DNA of 52,742 nucleotides from Vibrio sp. Hep-1b-8. GTDB taxonomy: Bacteria > Pseudomonadota > Gammaproteobacteria > Enterobacterales > Vibrionaceae. The notes under the pieces were generated by a model that was not told the origin of the DNA, ran no database searches, and saw only the letters and a list, made by a program, of their open reading frames with translations. The translations under genes and the position numbers were made by a program. The stretch covers positions 1 to 52,742 of the forward strand of contig NZ_QEWN01000013.1 in assembly GCF_006124995.1 (NCBI RefSeq), read 5' to 3'. This document shows, one piece after another, positions 9,185 to 17,541 of this stretch; position 1 is the first letter of the stretch, and every line of letters begins with the position of its first letter.

Positions 9185-9676
9185 ATGAAAAACGTACGTG
9201 GATTTACCCTGATTGAACTCATTATCGTCATTGTTGTGCTCGGTATCCTAGCGGTCACAGCGTTGCCACGTATGTTAAATATCCAGTCGGACGCACGCAT
9301 TTCAGCCCTACAAGGGTTACGTAGTGCCATGCAAGGAGCAAACGATCAGTTAATTGGTTTGTCATCGGTTCGAGGTCTCGACACCGAGGAGAACGCTTCG
9401 ATTGAAATTGAAGGTGAGAATGTCTTGCTCGTCTACGGCTATGCGAGAGCAGACAATGCAAACGCATGGGCTCATCTTATTGATGCCAACATAGAAAACA
9501 CCACTTGGGGCAGCGACAATGCTGACTGGTACTTTAGCAATACCAATGGTGACGATGGCATCATTCTCTATATGCCGGCGAGTCGAAGACAAGTTGGACT
9601 AAACTGCTTCTTACAGTACACCGAGGCGACGGAAACTGATCCTCCGAATTTCATTCTTACCACAGATGGCTGCTAG
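9185..9676 (+). CDS. Type IV pilin-like protein with prepilin leader
   Basis: A 163-aa protein beginning MKNVRG followed by [22 protein letters not shown]. This is a class III prepilin signal, with cleavage expected between Gly6 and Phe7, Glu at mature position 5 and a hydrophobic helix. The rest resembles MSHA-type minor pilins and pseudopilins ([13 protein letters not shown] then [16 protein letters not shown]). Two C-terminal cysteines (NCFLQY and TTDGC) could form the usual pilin disulfide. It starts 2 bp after the epmB stop, so it is probably cotranscribed. No other pilus assembly gene is adjacent; the nearest is pilMNOPQ at 24.5-28.6 kb. Its partner machine is unknown. Confidence 0.9.
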   Translation: MKNVRGFTLIELIIVIVVLGILAVTALPRMLNIQSDARISALQGLRSAMQGANDQLIGLSSVRGLDTEENASIEIEGENVLLVYGYARADNANAWAHLIDANIENTTWGSDNADWYFSNTNGDDGIILYMPASRRQVGLNCFLQYTEATETDPPNFILTTDGC

Positions 9677-9754
9677 TTTTTTTCTTAAAGATAGAAATCT
9701 TTTGTTCGATCGACACCTGTAATCTATGCATACTCGAGCGTTTTGGAGGTCATA

Positions 9755-10249
9755 ATGCAACCAACTTTAGATCAACTATTAGACTTAGGACCGTTTAGTT
9801 GGCTAGCGCTGCTTTGCTGCGCTATCAATGGTATTTTAATTGGTGTCGAACGTCAGACTCGTGGCAAACCTGTCGGTATTCGTACTTCAATTCTGATCAT
9901 TTCTGGTACCTATCTATTTATGTCGATGGCCGTATCACTCTCGCCAAACACCCTTGACCAAGCTCGCGTGCTTGGGCAAATCATTACCGGTGTTGGTTTT
10001 CTTGGTGCCGGTGTAATGATGACGCAAGATGGCAAAATCCACGGTGTGACATCCGCAGCAGTTATCTGGATGCTTGCCGCTCTAGGCTTGATGATAGGGT
10101 TAGGATACTTACAACAGTCCGTTGTTATCACCTTGCTCGCACTCACGGTTCTGCTTGGCGTAGATAAAGCAGAAAACAGAGTTAAGGCGTTACGTCGAGG
10201 CGTACACCAAACATTCCAGAAACGTAAGAGATTACGTTCTGGTGCATAA
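9755..10249 (+). CDS. MgtC/SapB family membrane protein
   Basis: A 164-aa protein with four to five hydrophobic segments and the MgtC/SapB motifs NGILIGVERQTRGKPVGIRTSILI and GQIITGVGFLGAGVMM. It matches the short membrane-domain form and has a basic C-terminus without the soluble domain of MgtC. The start at 9755 has a perfect GGAGGT 4-5 nt upstream, so an earlier in-frame start is rejected. In pathogens MgtC helps survival at low Mg2+ by affecting F-type ATPase. The role of this short form is not known. Confidence 0.9.
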   Translation: MQPTLDQLLDLGPFSWLALLCCAINGILIGVERQTRGKPVGIRTSILIISGTYLFMSMAVSLSPNTLDQARVLGQIITGVGFLGAGVMMTQDGKIHGVTSAAVIWMLAALGLMIGLGYLQQSVVITLLALTVLLGVDKAENRVKALRRGVHQTFQKRKRLRSGA

Positions 10250-10295
10250 GCCTTAGATATAAATCGACCTATTTCCTCCATTTAAGCTTCGTTAT

Positions 10296-10309
10296 TTGAT
10301 AACAAACAA
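10296..10309. promoter_or_regulatory. Candidate FNR box upstream of the dcu gene
   Basis: TTGAT-AACA-AACAA matches the FNR consensus TTGAT-N4-ATCAA in 9 of 10 defined bases. It is centred about 119 bp before the dcuB-like start. A matching -10 element is not clear, so this is only a candidate. Confidence 0.4.
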
Positions 10310-10421
10310 AGAAGAGGCGAATAGTGAAAGTCATGCGCGAGATAAGCAAAAGACCTCACATTTCACCTACCCCTTTCGGGTTAGCATAATCACAACTTTC
10401 AACTTACTGTAGGGTTAGATT

Positions 10422-11747
10422 ATGTTTTACGTACATATGCTCCTGCTTCTGACGGTCATTTTTATCGGTATCCGCCATGGAGGCATTGCGTTTGGTTTAC
10501 TCGGTGGTCTGGGCGTTTCTGTTCTGGCCTTCGTTTTTGGTGTCGCACCGGGATCACCTCCTATCAGCGTAATGCTGATCATTCTCGCGGTGGTCGCAGC
10601 ATCAGCCACACTCGAAGCAACGGGTGGCCTCAAGCTACTGGTTAAGTTCGCAGAGCGCCTGCTACGCAAACACCCTAGTCAAATCGTCTTCTTAGGCCCA
10701 CTTTGTACTTACTCTCTTACTGTGTTAGTCGGGACTGGCCACTCGGTTTACCCACTTCTTCCTGTTATTTATGATGTGGCATATAAGAAAGGTATTCGCC
10801 CTGAAAGACCAATGGCAATGTCTACGGTCGCTTCACAAATGGGGATCACAGCAAGTCCAATTGCAGCAGCAGCGGCTGTTGTCATGGCGACTGCCGCAGA
10901 CAACAGTCTCGATATCAGCCTAGTTGACGTACTGCTTGTCACCATTCCAGCAACTCTGATTGGTGTACTTGTTGGCTGTTTATGGAGTTTGAAACGCGGT
11001 AAAGATCTCGATCAAGATCCAGCATTCATTGAACGTTGCCAAGATCCTGAATTCAAAGCACAGCTAATTGATGCTAGCGATGAAGACGATCAAACCCCTA
11101 GCCACGAAGGCGTTGCGAAGAAAGGTTTAACCATCTTCCTCGCGGGTATTGCCACCGTCATATTTGTCGCGATGTTTGGTAAAGATTTGGGTCTGCTACC
11201 AAGCGGAGTTAAGATGTCGGTAGCGATTCAGTTCCTGATGCTATCTGTCGGTGCGTTGATTCTACTCACCACTAAAGTAGAGCCGAAAAAAATCGTCCAC
11301 AGTAACGTGTTTATCGCAGGTATGACGGCGGTGATCATCATCTTTGGTATTGCTTGGATGAGTGACACGATTATCGGCTTCCACAAACCCTACTTAATCA
11401 GTTTGGTGAGTGACATTGTGGCCGCGCATCCATGGACTTTCGCCATCGCGATGTTTGTGGTGTCAGTATTCCTCAAGAGTCAGGCTGCGGTTCTTACCAT
11501 CATGCTGCCACTTGGATTTGCGATGGGCATTCCAGCCCCTGTTCTGATTGGTGTACTACCCGCATGTTATGCTTACTTCTTCTTCCCGTTCTATCCAAGT
11601 GACCTAGCCGCGATTACCTTCGACCGCTCAGGGACAACCCAAATCGGGAAGTACATTCTCAACCACAGCTTCTTGCTACCAGGTTTCATTGGCGTGGTTA
11701 CCGCTACGACTGTCGGTTACGTTATCTCAACCATGATTGTGAACTAA
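10422..11747 (+). CDS. dcuB: Anaerobic C4-dicarboxylate transporter, DcuB-like
   Basis: Dcu carriers exchange external fumarate, malate or aspartate for succinate during fumarate respiration. The 441-aa protein has about 10-12 membrane segments and aligns along its length with E. coli DcuB: RHGGIAFGLLGGLG, VVAASATLEATGGL, VGTGHSVYPLLPVIYDVA, GIRPERPMAMS, FKSQAA-like LKSQAAVLTIMLPL, and FYPSDLAAITFDRSGTTQIGKYILNHSFLLPG. It is closer to DcuB than DcuA at the N-terminus. Fumarate reductase (frdAB) lies elsewhere in this window. A candidate FNR box precedes the gene and a bidirectional terminator follows. Confidence 0.85.
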   Translation: MFYVHMLLLLTVIFIGIRHGGIAFGLLGGLGVSVLAFVFGVAPGSPPISVMLIILAVVAASATLEATGGLKLLVKFAERLLRKHPSQIVFLGPLCTYSLTVLVGTGHSVYPLLPVIYDVAYKKGIRPERPMAMSTVASQMGITASPIAAAAAVVMATAADNSLDISLVDVLLVTIPATLIGVLVGCLWSLKRGKDLDQDPAFIERCQDPEFKAQLIDASDEDDQTPSHEGVAKKGLTIFLAGIATVIFVAMFGKDLGLLPSGVKMSVAIQFLMLSVGALILLTTKVEPKKIVHSNVFIAGMTAVIIIFGIAWMSDTIIGFHKPYLISLVSDIVAAHPWTFAIAMFVVSVFLKSQAAVLTIMLPLGFAMGIPAPVLIGVLPACYAYFFFPFYPSDLAAITFDRSGTTQIGKYILNHSFLLPGFIGVVTATTVGYVISTMIVN

Positions 11748-11763
11748 CCAAACGACAAATAGT

Positions 11764-11796
11764 AAAAAAGCCAGTTGGTTTCCCAACTGGCTTTTT
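11764..11796. terminator. Bidirectional terminator between dcuB-like gene and pfkA
   Basis: The stem AAAGCCAGTTGG / CCAACTGGCTTT has a short loop, an A run on the left and a T run on the right. It serves both convergent genes. Confidence 0.93.
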
Positions 11797-11820
11797 ATTT
11801 GAATCATTTTAGCGATGTGC

Positions 11821-12783
11821 TTAGAACAACTCTTCCGCTACCTTGAACAGGTCAGTGCGTACAGGACGCTTCATGTTCTCGATTGCATCGATAATATCGT
11901 GGTGAACAAGTTGCTCTTTCTGAATACCAACACAGCGACCACCTTGACCTTCCATTAGAAGATGTACAGCGTAGTTACCCATACGTGAAGCGAGTACACG
12001 GTCAAACGCAGTTGGACGACCACCACGTTGAATGTGGCCCAGAACCGTAGCACGAGTCTCACGACCTGTTGCCGCTTCGATCTCTTTAGCTAGCTCGTTC
12101 GCATCCATCATTAGCTCTGTTAGAGCAATGATCGCATGCTTCTTACCTTTAGCGATGCCATCTTGGATATTACCAATTAGCTTCTCTTTATCTAGACCCG
12201 TTTCTGGTGTGATGATGTACTCACAGCCACCAGCGATCGCAGACATAAGCGTAAGATCACCACAGTGGCGACCCATGATCTCTACGATAGAAATACGTTG
12301 GTGAGAAGATGAAGTATCACGTAGACGGTCGATCGCATCGATAACTGTATTAAGAGCAGTTAGGTAACCGATTGTGTAATCTGTACCTGCGATGTCGTTG
12401 TCGATTGTGCCAGGAAGACCAATACATGGGTAACCCATTTCAGTCAGCTTCTTCGCACCCATGTAAGAGCCGTCACCGCCGATAACAACAAGAGCTTCAA
12501 TGCCGTGTTTCTGTAAGTTTTCGATCGCTTTTTGGCGAACTTCGACTTCTTTGAACTCAGGGAAACGTGCAGAACCTAGGAACGTACCGCCCTTGTTGAT
12601 CACGTCAGAAACGCTTGAACGATCCAGTTGTTTGATACGATCTTCATATAGGCCTAAGTAGCCATCGAATACACCGTAAACCTCTAACCCTTCAGATAGT
12701 GCAGTACGAACTACACCACGGACTGCTGCGTTCATACCAGGTGCGTCACCGCCACTTGTTAAGACACCGATCTTCTTAATCAT
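11821..12783 (-). CDS. pfkA: 6-phosphofructokinase isozyme I
   Basis: PfkA phosphorylates fructose 6-phosphate with ATP, the committed step of glycolysis. The 320-aa protein has the same length as E. coli PfkA, with [15 protein letters not shown] (ATP site), [11 protein letters not shown], the catalytic [24 protein letters not shown] and the substrate motif [13 protein letters not shown]. The ATG at 12783 has GAGGG upstream. A GTG two codons earlier is less likely. It is the last gene of the cpxP-fieF-pfkA series on the minus strand, with 271 bp of non-coding DNA after fieF that contains a pair of direct repeats. Confidence 0.97.
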   Translation of the reverse strand: MIKKIGVLTSGGDAPGMNAAVRGVVRTALSEGLEVYGVFDGYLGLYEDRIKQLDRSSVSDVINKGGTFLGSARFPEFKEVEVRQKAIENLQKHGIEALVVIGGDGSYMGAKKLTEMGYPCIGLPGTIDNDIAGTDYTIGYLTALNTVIDAIDRLRDTSSSHQRISIVEIMGRHCGDLTLMSAIAGGCEYIITPETGLDKEKLIGNIQDGIAKGKKHAIIALTELMMDANELAKEIEAATGRETRATVLGHIQRGGRPTAFDRVLASRMGNYAVHLLMEGQGGRCVGIQKEQLVHHDIIDAIENMKRPVRTDLFKVAEELF

Positions 12784-12879
12784 GCTCACCCTCGATTTTT
12801 GGGAATCTTATTTCAATTTTTACGTCAGCCGCTTTCAAACAAGCCACCAACAAAATTCCTTTAACTGTGCAATATGTTA

Positions 12880-12944
12880 CCTTTCCTAGAAAGGAATACT
12901 ACTTTTATTTGCATCAAATTATGTAAGTTTTCTACTTATGTAAG
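12880..12944. repeat. Dyad and direct-repeat cluster between fieF and pfkA
   Basis: CCTTTC-CTA-GAAAGG (12880-12894) is a perfect 6-bp dyad. Downstream TTATGTAAG occurs twice (12919-12927 and 12936-12944), 17 bp apart. These look like protein binding sites upstream of pfkA, but I cannot assign a regulator. Confidence 0.4.
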
Positions 12945-13054
12945 AGTATTACAGCTTTGCACATTGACTTACTTGATACACATCAGGATCACAGTTAAAA
13001 GTGGTATCGCTGAAAAGATAGTCAATAGTTGACGGTTTGTCTGTGTTATTACTC

Positions 13055-13963
13055 TTACCAATCTTGAGATTTCTGGACTTTCTCCGCTCCCAATACCACA
13101 GAATAGGGATCCTGATGAATTAGTACATCCGATTGAGGAAAAAGCTCAAGCAATTTATCCTCGACTTGATCAGAGATTCGATGCGCCTCAAGCAATGGCA
13201 TATTATCTTCCAATTCCAAATGAAGCTGAATAAAACGTGTCGGGCCAGACATCCGTGTTCTTAGTTGATGAACGCCCAGTACCCCCTTCACATTCAAACA
13301 ACATTGTCGAATGGCTTTAAGTTCATCATCCGGAAGCTTTCTGTCCAGTAGCGTTTGAATGGCTTCCTGAACCATCTTGAATGCGCTATATAGGATAAAC
13401 ACACCGATCCCGACAGCAAACACCGCATCTGCCTGTGTGATACCAAACCAACTTAAACCCAGCGCCAGCATAATAGCCGCGTTCATATAGAGATCAGACT
13501 GATAGTGAAGTGAATCGGCTGCGATCGCTTGGCTGCCCGTTTTTTTGACAACTTGTTTTTGGAAGGTAACCAAACCCAATGTCACCGCAATGGCAAACAA
13601 ACTGACATATACGCCATACTCTGGTGACTGGAGAGCATGAGGCCTGAAGAAACGTTCTATACCGTTAAGAATAAGAAAGACCGCCGAACCTGAAATGAAC
13701 ATCGCTTGAGCTAAGGCAGCTAAAGATTCTGCTTTGCCATGACCAAAGGTGTGCTCTCGGTCTGCCGGTTGTAATGAGTACCGCACGACAACCAAATTGA
13801 CCAGTGAGGCGGCAATATCAAGCATCGAGTCAATTAGTGACGCAAGAAGACTGACCGATCCCGTGACCCACCAAGCTGCGACTTTAACAATAAGTAAAAC
13901 CGTAGCCACTATCGTAGCTGTCCAAGCCGCCATGGTGACAAGGCGAGCGTATTCCTGTTTCAT
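13055..13963 (-). CDS. fieF: Cation efflux transporter FieF (CDF family)
   Basis: FieF (YiiP) exports Zn2+ and Fe2+ in exchange for protons. The 302-aa protein has six membrane helices with metal-site residues in [12 protein letters not shown] (TM2) and [13 protein letters not shown] (TM5), and the conserved [24 protein letters not shown]. The cytosolic C-terminal domain has [15 protein letters not shown] and SDVLIHQDP. The start at 13963 (MKQEYARL) matches the E. coli N-terminus, although a TTG 7 codons upstream has a better Shine-Dalgarno run. It lies between pfkA and cpxP, as in E. coli. Confidence 0.94.
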   Translation of the reverse strand: MKQEYARLVTMAAWTATIVATVLLIVKVAAWWVTGSVSLLASLIDSMLDIAASLVNLVVVRYSLQPADREHTFGHGKAESLAALAQAMFISGSAVFLILNGIERFFRPHALQSPEYGVYVSLFAIAVTLGLVTFQKQVVKKTGSQAIAADSLHYQSDLYMNAAIMLALGLSWFGITQADAVFAVGIGVFILYSAFKMVQEAIQTLLDRKLPDDELKAIRQCCLNVKGVLGVHQLRTRMSGPTRFIQLHLELEDNMPLLEAHRISDQVEDKLLELFPQSDVLIHQDPYSVVLGAEKVQKSQDW

Positions 13964-14029
13964 AGTACTTTGATTAGTAAGCAAACATCCCCTAAGTATA
14001 ACGCTTCACAAGTTGAATAAAAATGACAT

Positions 14030-14056
14030 AAAAAAGGCGACCTTTCGGCCGCCTTC
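14030..14056 (-). terminator. Rho-independent terminator after cpxP
   Basis: On the minus strand AAGGCGGCC-GAAA-GGTCGCCTT is followed by TTTTTT. The stable GAAA tetraloop and U tail would suit Hfq binding if the cpxP 3' end is released as an sRNA. Confidence 0.92.
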
Positions 14057-14076
14057 GAATGCGTTACTGAACAAGG

Positions 14077-14562
14077 TTAGTCAAAACGCTTTTGCATTTT
14101 TTCAGCACACTCAGTAGCGCGCTCTTGTTGCAGTTCAACAAACTTCGCTTTCTGCTCAGGAGTCAAAATGCTTAGCATCTTGTGCTGTCTTTCTAACATT
14201 TTCACTTTGCGTTCAGTTTGTTGTTCAACCATAGCTTTGGCTAATTCGTTTGCCGCAGCCTGATCAAAATTATCAGCAAGTAGCAACTGTTCTACTTTAG
14301 CTTTTTGAGCTAATTTCTCTGCGTGGAATACCGCTTTTTTCTGCTGGTTATTCGTTTCGCGCATCTCTTGAAGCTGAGTTTTTTGCGCATCTGTGAGGTC
14401 TAATTGACGCATAATGCCTCGGTCAAAACCACCACCACATTCGCCGTGTCGACCATTTCCACCATTATTGTGATCTTTACCACCAAATGCATATGCACTT
14501 GCTGTACCCAATGCTAGAGGAAGAACAGCGGCTGCCAATACTACTTTTTTTGCTAATTTCAT
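14077..14562 (-). CDS. cpxP: Periplasmic CpxP/Spy-family protein
   Basis: A 161-aa protein with a cleavable signal peptide (MKLAKKVVLAAAVLPLALGTASAYA) and two LTxxQ motifs, LDLTDAQKTQL near residue 60 and SILTPEQKAKF near 135, in a largely alpha-helical body. This is the hallmark of CpxP/Spy chaperone-like proteins that sense envelope stress and restrain CpxA. The mature N-terminus is rich in Gly and His with one Cys (GRHGECGGG), and a second Cys lies in ATECAEK. The start at 14562 has GAAGGG upstream. It faces cpxR across a perfect CpxR box, which fits a direct Cpx target. Confidence 0.92.
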   Translation of the reverse strand: MKLAKKVVLAAAVLPLALGTASAYAFGGKDHNNGGNGRHGECGGGFDRGIMRQLDLTDAQKTQLQEMRETNNQQKKAVFHAEKLAQKAKVEQLLLADNFDQAAANELAKAMVEQQTERKVKMLERQHKMLSILTPEQKAKFVELQQERATECAEKMQKRFD

Positions 14563-14656
14563 AATCGTACCCTTCACGTTAATCTGTTGAATGAGCTGTC
14601 TTCACAGCGGTTAAGTGTAGAATACGACTTGCAGCGTAAAGCAACGTCTATAGAGC

Positions 14657-14671
14657 GTAAAGAATCGTAAA
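14657..14671. promoter_or_regulatory. CpxR box between cpxP and cpxRA
   Basis: GTAAA-GAATC-GTAAA exactly matches the CpxR consensus GTAAA-N5-GTAAA. A further single GTAAA lies at 14636-14640, and a weaker pair GTAAA-N6-GTAAC at 14709-14724. It is placed to control both cpxP (minus) and cpxRA (plus). Confidence 0.85.
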
Positions 14672-14746
14672 GAACAATAATGACACTAAATCAATGGACG
14701 TTTTCCCAGTAAACTAACGGTAACCAAACTAAGTTGAGACCTTGCT

Positions 14747-15442
14747 ATGCCACATATACTGTTAATTGATGACGATACAGAACTCACAAGCCTGTTGAAA
14801 GAAGTTCTCTCTTTTGAGGGGTTCGACGTATCGGAAGCAAACAATGGTGAAGAAGGACTAGCACGACTTAGCGATGATATTGATTTAATTCTGCTTGATG
14901 TCATGATGCCTAAACTCAATGGGATGGAAACTCTCAAACGTCTCCGAGAAGATTGGCAAACCCCAGTATTGATGCTCACCGCCAAAGGTGAAGAGATTGA
15001 CCGTGTTATTGGTCTTGAACTGGGTGCTGATGACTACCTACCTAAACCGTTCAGCGATCGTGAATTACTCGCGCGAATCCGAGCAATCTTACGTCGCACT
15101 CAAAGCTCAGCCAATGGCAAGCAAAGTAAAAACTCAGACTGTGTCGAATACCAAGATATTCAAATCTATCCCGGCAAGCAGGAGGCTTACTGTCAGGGCC
15201 AACTGCTTGATCTGACCACCACTGAGTTCGCATTGTTGAGCCACTTTGTTCAAAACCCGGGACAGACACTAACCAAAGAGACCCTTAGCCTCGATGTTCT
15301 GGGCAAACGTCTAGCCGCTTTTGATCGCGCTATCGATATGCATGTATCTAACTTGCGGAAAAAACTTCCGGATAGAGAAGATGGTAAATCACGTATCAAA
15401 ACGCTTCGTGGTCGTGGCTATCTACTGGTTGAGGAGGACTAA
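14747..15442 (+). CDS. cpxR: Envelope stress response regulator CpxR
   Basis: A 231-aa OmpR-class response regulator. The receiver domain has the acidic pair in LLIDDDTEL, the phospho-acceptor Asp51 in LILLDVMMPKLNGM, Thr in LMLTAKG and Lys in DDYLPKPF. The C-terminal winged helix ends DMHVSNLRKKLP and IKTLRGRGYLL, which closely matches CpxR. The stop codon shares one base with the cpxA start (TAATG), so the pair is translationally coupled. It binds the perfect box upstream of itself and cpxP, by inference from family knowledge. Confidence 0.96.
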   Translation: MPHILLIDDDTELTSLLKEVLSFEGFDVSEANNGEEGLARLSDDIDLILLDVMMPKLNGMETLKRLREDWQTPVLMLTAKGEEIDRVIGLELGADDYLPKPFSDRELLARIRAILRRTQSSANGKQSKNSDCVEYQDIQIYPGKQEAYCQGQLLDLTTTEFALLSHFVQNPGQTLTKETLSLDVLGKRLAAFDRAIDMHVSNLRKKLPDREDGKSRIKTLRGRGYLLVEED

Positions 15443-16821
15443 TGCGACTTCCAAAAATCACCAGTCTGTACGGTCGTATCTTTGCGATCTTTTGGTTTAC
15501 CATGTTTCTGGTGCTGATGGCGGTACTGTCTCTGCCTCACCTTGATCCAAGGAAAGCTCGTGATATTCCCGCCGATCAGTATGATCGTCTAATCGAACTC
15601 AAAATGACGATTGAGAAGCAGTTCGTCAACGAGGAAAACCTAGCCAATATTCTATTCAAACTGGAAGGTCCTTCTCGCTCGCCTCGTGATACACGGCCGC
15701 GCTTTTTTGTTACCGACCTCGACGGCAGCCTGCTCACCACACAAGATTCAAGAGAACATAGATCGAAAGCGCTACAAAACTTCATCACGAGTGTCGAGCT
15801 TTCAGGAAAGCCAAAACAAAAACTATACGGTCACTACATGTTTGCCGGCCCCCTACCTGTGACATTAGCAAAACAGGATCTATTACTGTTTGTTGGTGTA
15901 AAGTGGAACCAGCCACCTCCTTTCTTGCTGCGAATGTTTGACCGACCGTTCCAGCTATTATTTGCGGTAATGATCGTAAGTACGCCCTTACTGCTTTGGT
16001 TAGCGTGGGCACTAAGTCAACCCGCTCGTAAGCTTGAACGAGCGGCAAAGCGTGTCGCGAAAGGTGAGTTTGTTGTCGACCCTAGCTTGGAGAAAGGCAC
16101 CAGTGAATTCCGCCAAGCAGGAGCTAGCTTCAACCAAATGGTTGAGGCCGTGAACCAGATGATCTCAGGTCAACAGAGATTGCTGTCCGACATATCCCAT
16201 GAACTTCGTTCTCCTCTCACTCGTCTGCGCATGGCAAACGCGCTTGCCACCAGAAAACAAGGGGAGAGCGCGGAATTAACTCGCATAGATACCGAAGCGC
16301 AACGCTTAGAGCAGATGATTGCTGAACTTCTTGAGCTGTCAAGAATGCAAGTCGACAGCCACTTAAATCGAGAGCTACAGCCCGTCAGTAGTCTATGGGA
16401 AGCCATCCTTTCTGATGCTCAATTTGAAGCAGAACAAATGGATAAAGAACTGGTTTTCACTCCCTTGCCAAGTTGTGCAATATCAGGTAATCCCAAGTTG
16501 CTGATGAGTGCGGTAGACAATATCGTCCGCAACGCCATCTACTACGGAAAGGATCGTATCGAAGTTCAAGTGGTAGAGTCCAACCAGTACATTACGATCA
16601 CTGTTGATGACAACGGTGATGGGGTACCTGACCATGAACTCGATGCGATCTTCCGCCCTTTCTATCGCGTGTCAACGGCTCGTGATAGGCACAGTGGTGG
16701 TACCGGACTAGGATTAACCATCACCGAAAGTGCAGTAAGGCAGCACAGCGGAACCGTGAGTGCAACGCGCAGCAAGCTAGGTGGACTGTGCGTGACGATC
16801 ACACTCCCTCTCCATCACTAA
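15442..16821 (+). CDS. cpxA: Envelope stress sensor histidine kinase CpxA
   Basis: A 459-aa inner-membrane sensor kinase. It has TM1 near residues 11-31, a periplasmic sensor domain of about 130 aa, and TM2 near 170-190. A HAMP domain (SQPARKLERAAKRVAKGEF) follows. The phospho-acceptor His253 lies in SDISHELRSPLTRLR, and the ATPase boxes are NIVRNAIYYG (N), DDNGDGVP (G1) and GGTGLGLTI (G2). It has GAGGAGG upstream of its ATG. It signals misfolded envelope proteins and pilus subunits to CpxR; CpxP and several pilus genes share the window. Confidence 0.96.
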   Translation: MRLPKITSLYGRIFAIFWFTMFLVLMAVLSLPHLDPRKARDIPADQYDRLIELKMTIEKQFVNEENLANILFKLEGPSRSPRDTRPRFFVTDLDGSLLTTQDSREHRSKALQNFITSVELSGKPKQKLYGHYMFAGPLPVTLAKQDLLLFVGVKWNQPPPFLLRMFDRPFQLLFAVMIVSTPLLLWLAWALSQPARKLERAAKRVAKGEFVVDPSLEKGTSEFRQAGASFNQMVEAVNQMISGQQRLLSDISHELRSPLTRLRMANALATRKQGESAELTRIDTEAQRLEQMIAELLELSRMQVDSHLNRELQPVSSLWEAILSDAQFEAEQMDKELVFTPLPSCAISGNPKLLMSAVDNIVRNAIYYGKDRIEVQVVESNQYITITVDDNGDGVPDHELDAIFRPFYRVSTARDRHSGGTGLGLTITESAVRQHSGTVSATRSKLGGLCVTITLPLHH

Positions 16822-16917
16822 GTATCCCTACAAAATCACTACATCAGACTTGGCGGCTGTGGCAAGCCGCCTTATACTTTCAGGCCTCAATCCTGTCAGT
16901 AATTAAAGAATCACAAT

Positions 16918-17394
16918 ATGTTTGATATCGCCCTATATGAGCCTGAGATCGCACCTAATACTGGTAACATTATTCGTCTATGTGCCAACTGTGGTGCCAA
17001 CTTACATTTGATTGAGCCACTAGGGTTTGATTTGGAAGAGAAGAAAGTACGTCGCGCAGGGCTCGACTATCATGATCTTGCTCGCGTTATTCGACACAAA
17101 AGCTATCAGGCATTTGTGGAATACTTAGAGAAAGAGCGCGGTGACTATCGCATCTTTGCCTGCACAACAAAAACCACAGGTCATCACGTCGACGCTCAAT
17201 TCCATAAAGGTGACGTGCTGTTATTCGGCCCAGAAACTCGCGGCCTACCCGCTGATTTGATTGAAAGTATGCCTATGGAACAGCGCATCCGCATTCCAAT
17301 GATGCCTGATGCACGCAGTCTCAACCTCTCCAATGCGGTGGCGATCATTGCTTTTGAAGCGTGGCGTCAAATGGGCTTTGAAGGGGCGCAATAG
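16918..17394 (+). CDS. trmL: tRNA (cytidine(34)-2'-O)-methyltransferase TrmL
   Basis: TrmL methylates the wobble ribose of tRNA-Leu(CAA) and tRNA-Leu(UAA). The 158-aa protein is a minimal SPOUT methyltransferase. It has [21 protein letters not shown] with the conserved Asn/Arg, [11 protein letters not shown], the SAM-knot motifs [11 protein letters not shown] and [15 protein letters not shown]. It follows cpxA and is convergent with trpS. The last base of its TAG stop begins a five-copy heptamer repeat. Confidence 0.95.
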   Translation: MFDIALYEPEIAPNTGNIIRLCANCGANLHLIEPLGFDLEEKKVRRAGLDYHDLARVIRHKSYQAFVEYLEKERGDYRIFACTTKTTGHHVDAQFHKGDVLLFGPETRGLPADLIESMPMEQRIRIPMMPDARSLNLSNAVAIIAFEAWRQMGFEGAQ

Positions 17395-17428
17395 CGAGAA
17401 GCGAGAAGCGAGAAGCGAGAAGCGAGAA
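17394..17428 (+). repeat. Perfect tandem array, 5 x GCGAGAA
   Basis: Five identical 7-bp units run head to tail, the first sharing its G with the trmL stop codon. The same heptamer is present once after coaA and in two degenerate copies after aphA, so copy number varies between loci. Confidence 0.95.
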
Positions 17429-17436
17429 AAACTTGG

Positions 17437-17470
17437 AAGGGTTGACAGTGTATATCAACCCTTTTCTTTT
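17437..17470 (+). terminator. Terminator after trmL
   Basis: AAGGGTTGA pairs with TCAACCCTT across a 9-nt loop and is followed by TTCTTTT. It is part of the same composite element as the terminators after coaA and aphA. Confidence 0.85.
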
Positions 17471-17541
17471 AAAATCAGACAATTAGACTTAAGCGTTAGC
17501 CAGCGCTGCCTGCAACTTTCGACTCACTCACCACAAGAGCC

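Noticed and set aside
9686..9704. AAAGAT / ATCTTT stem after the pilin gene
   Set aside because: Only 6 AT-rich pairs with a poor U tract. Insufficient for a terminator call.
10368..10387. Short GC-rich palindrome before the dcu gene
   Set aside because: The arms around CTTTCG have a mismatch and no U tract. Too weak to call a terminator or operator.
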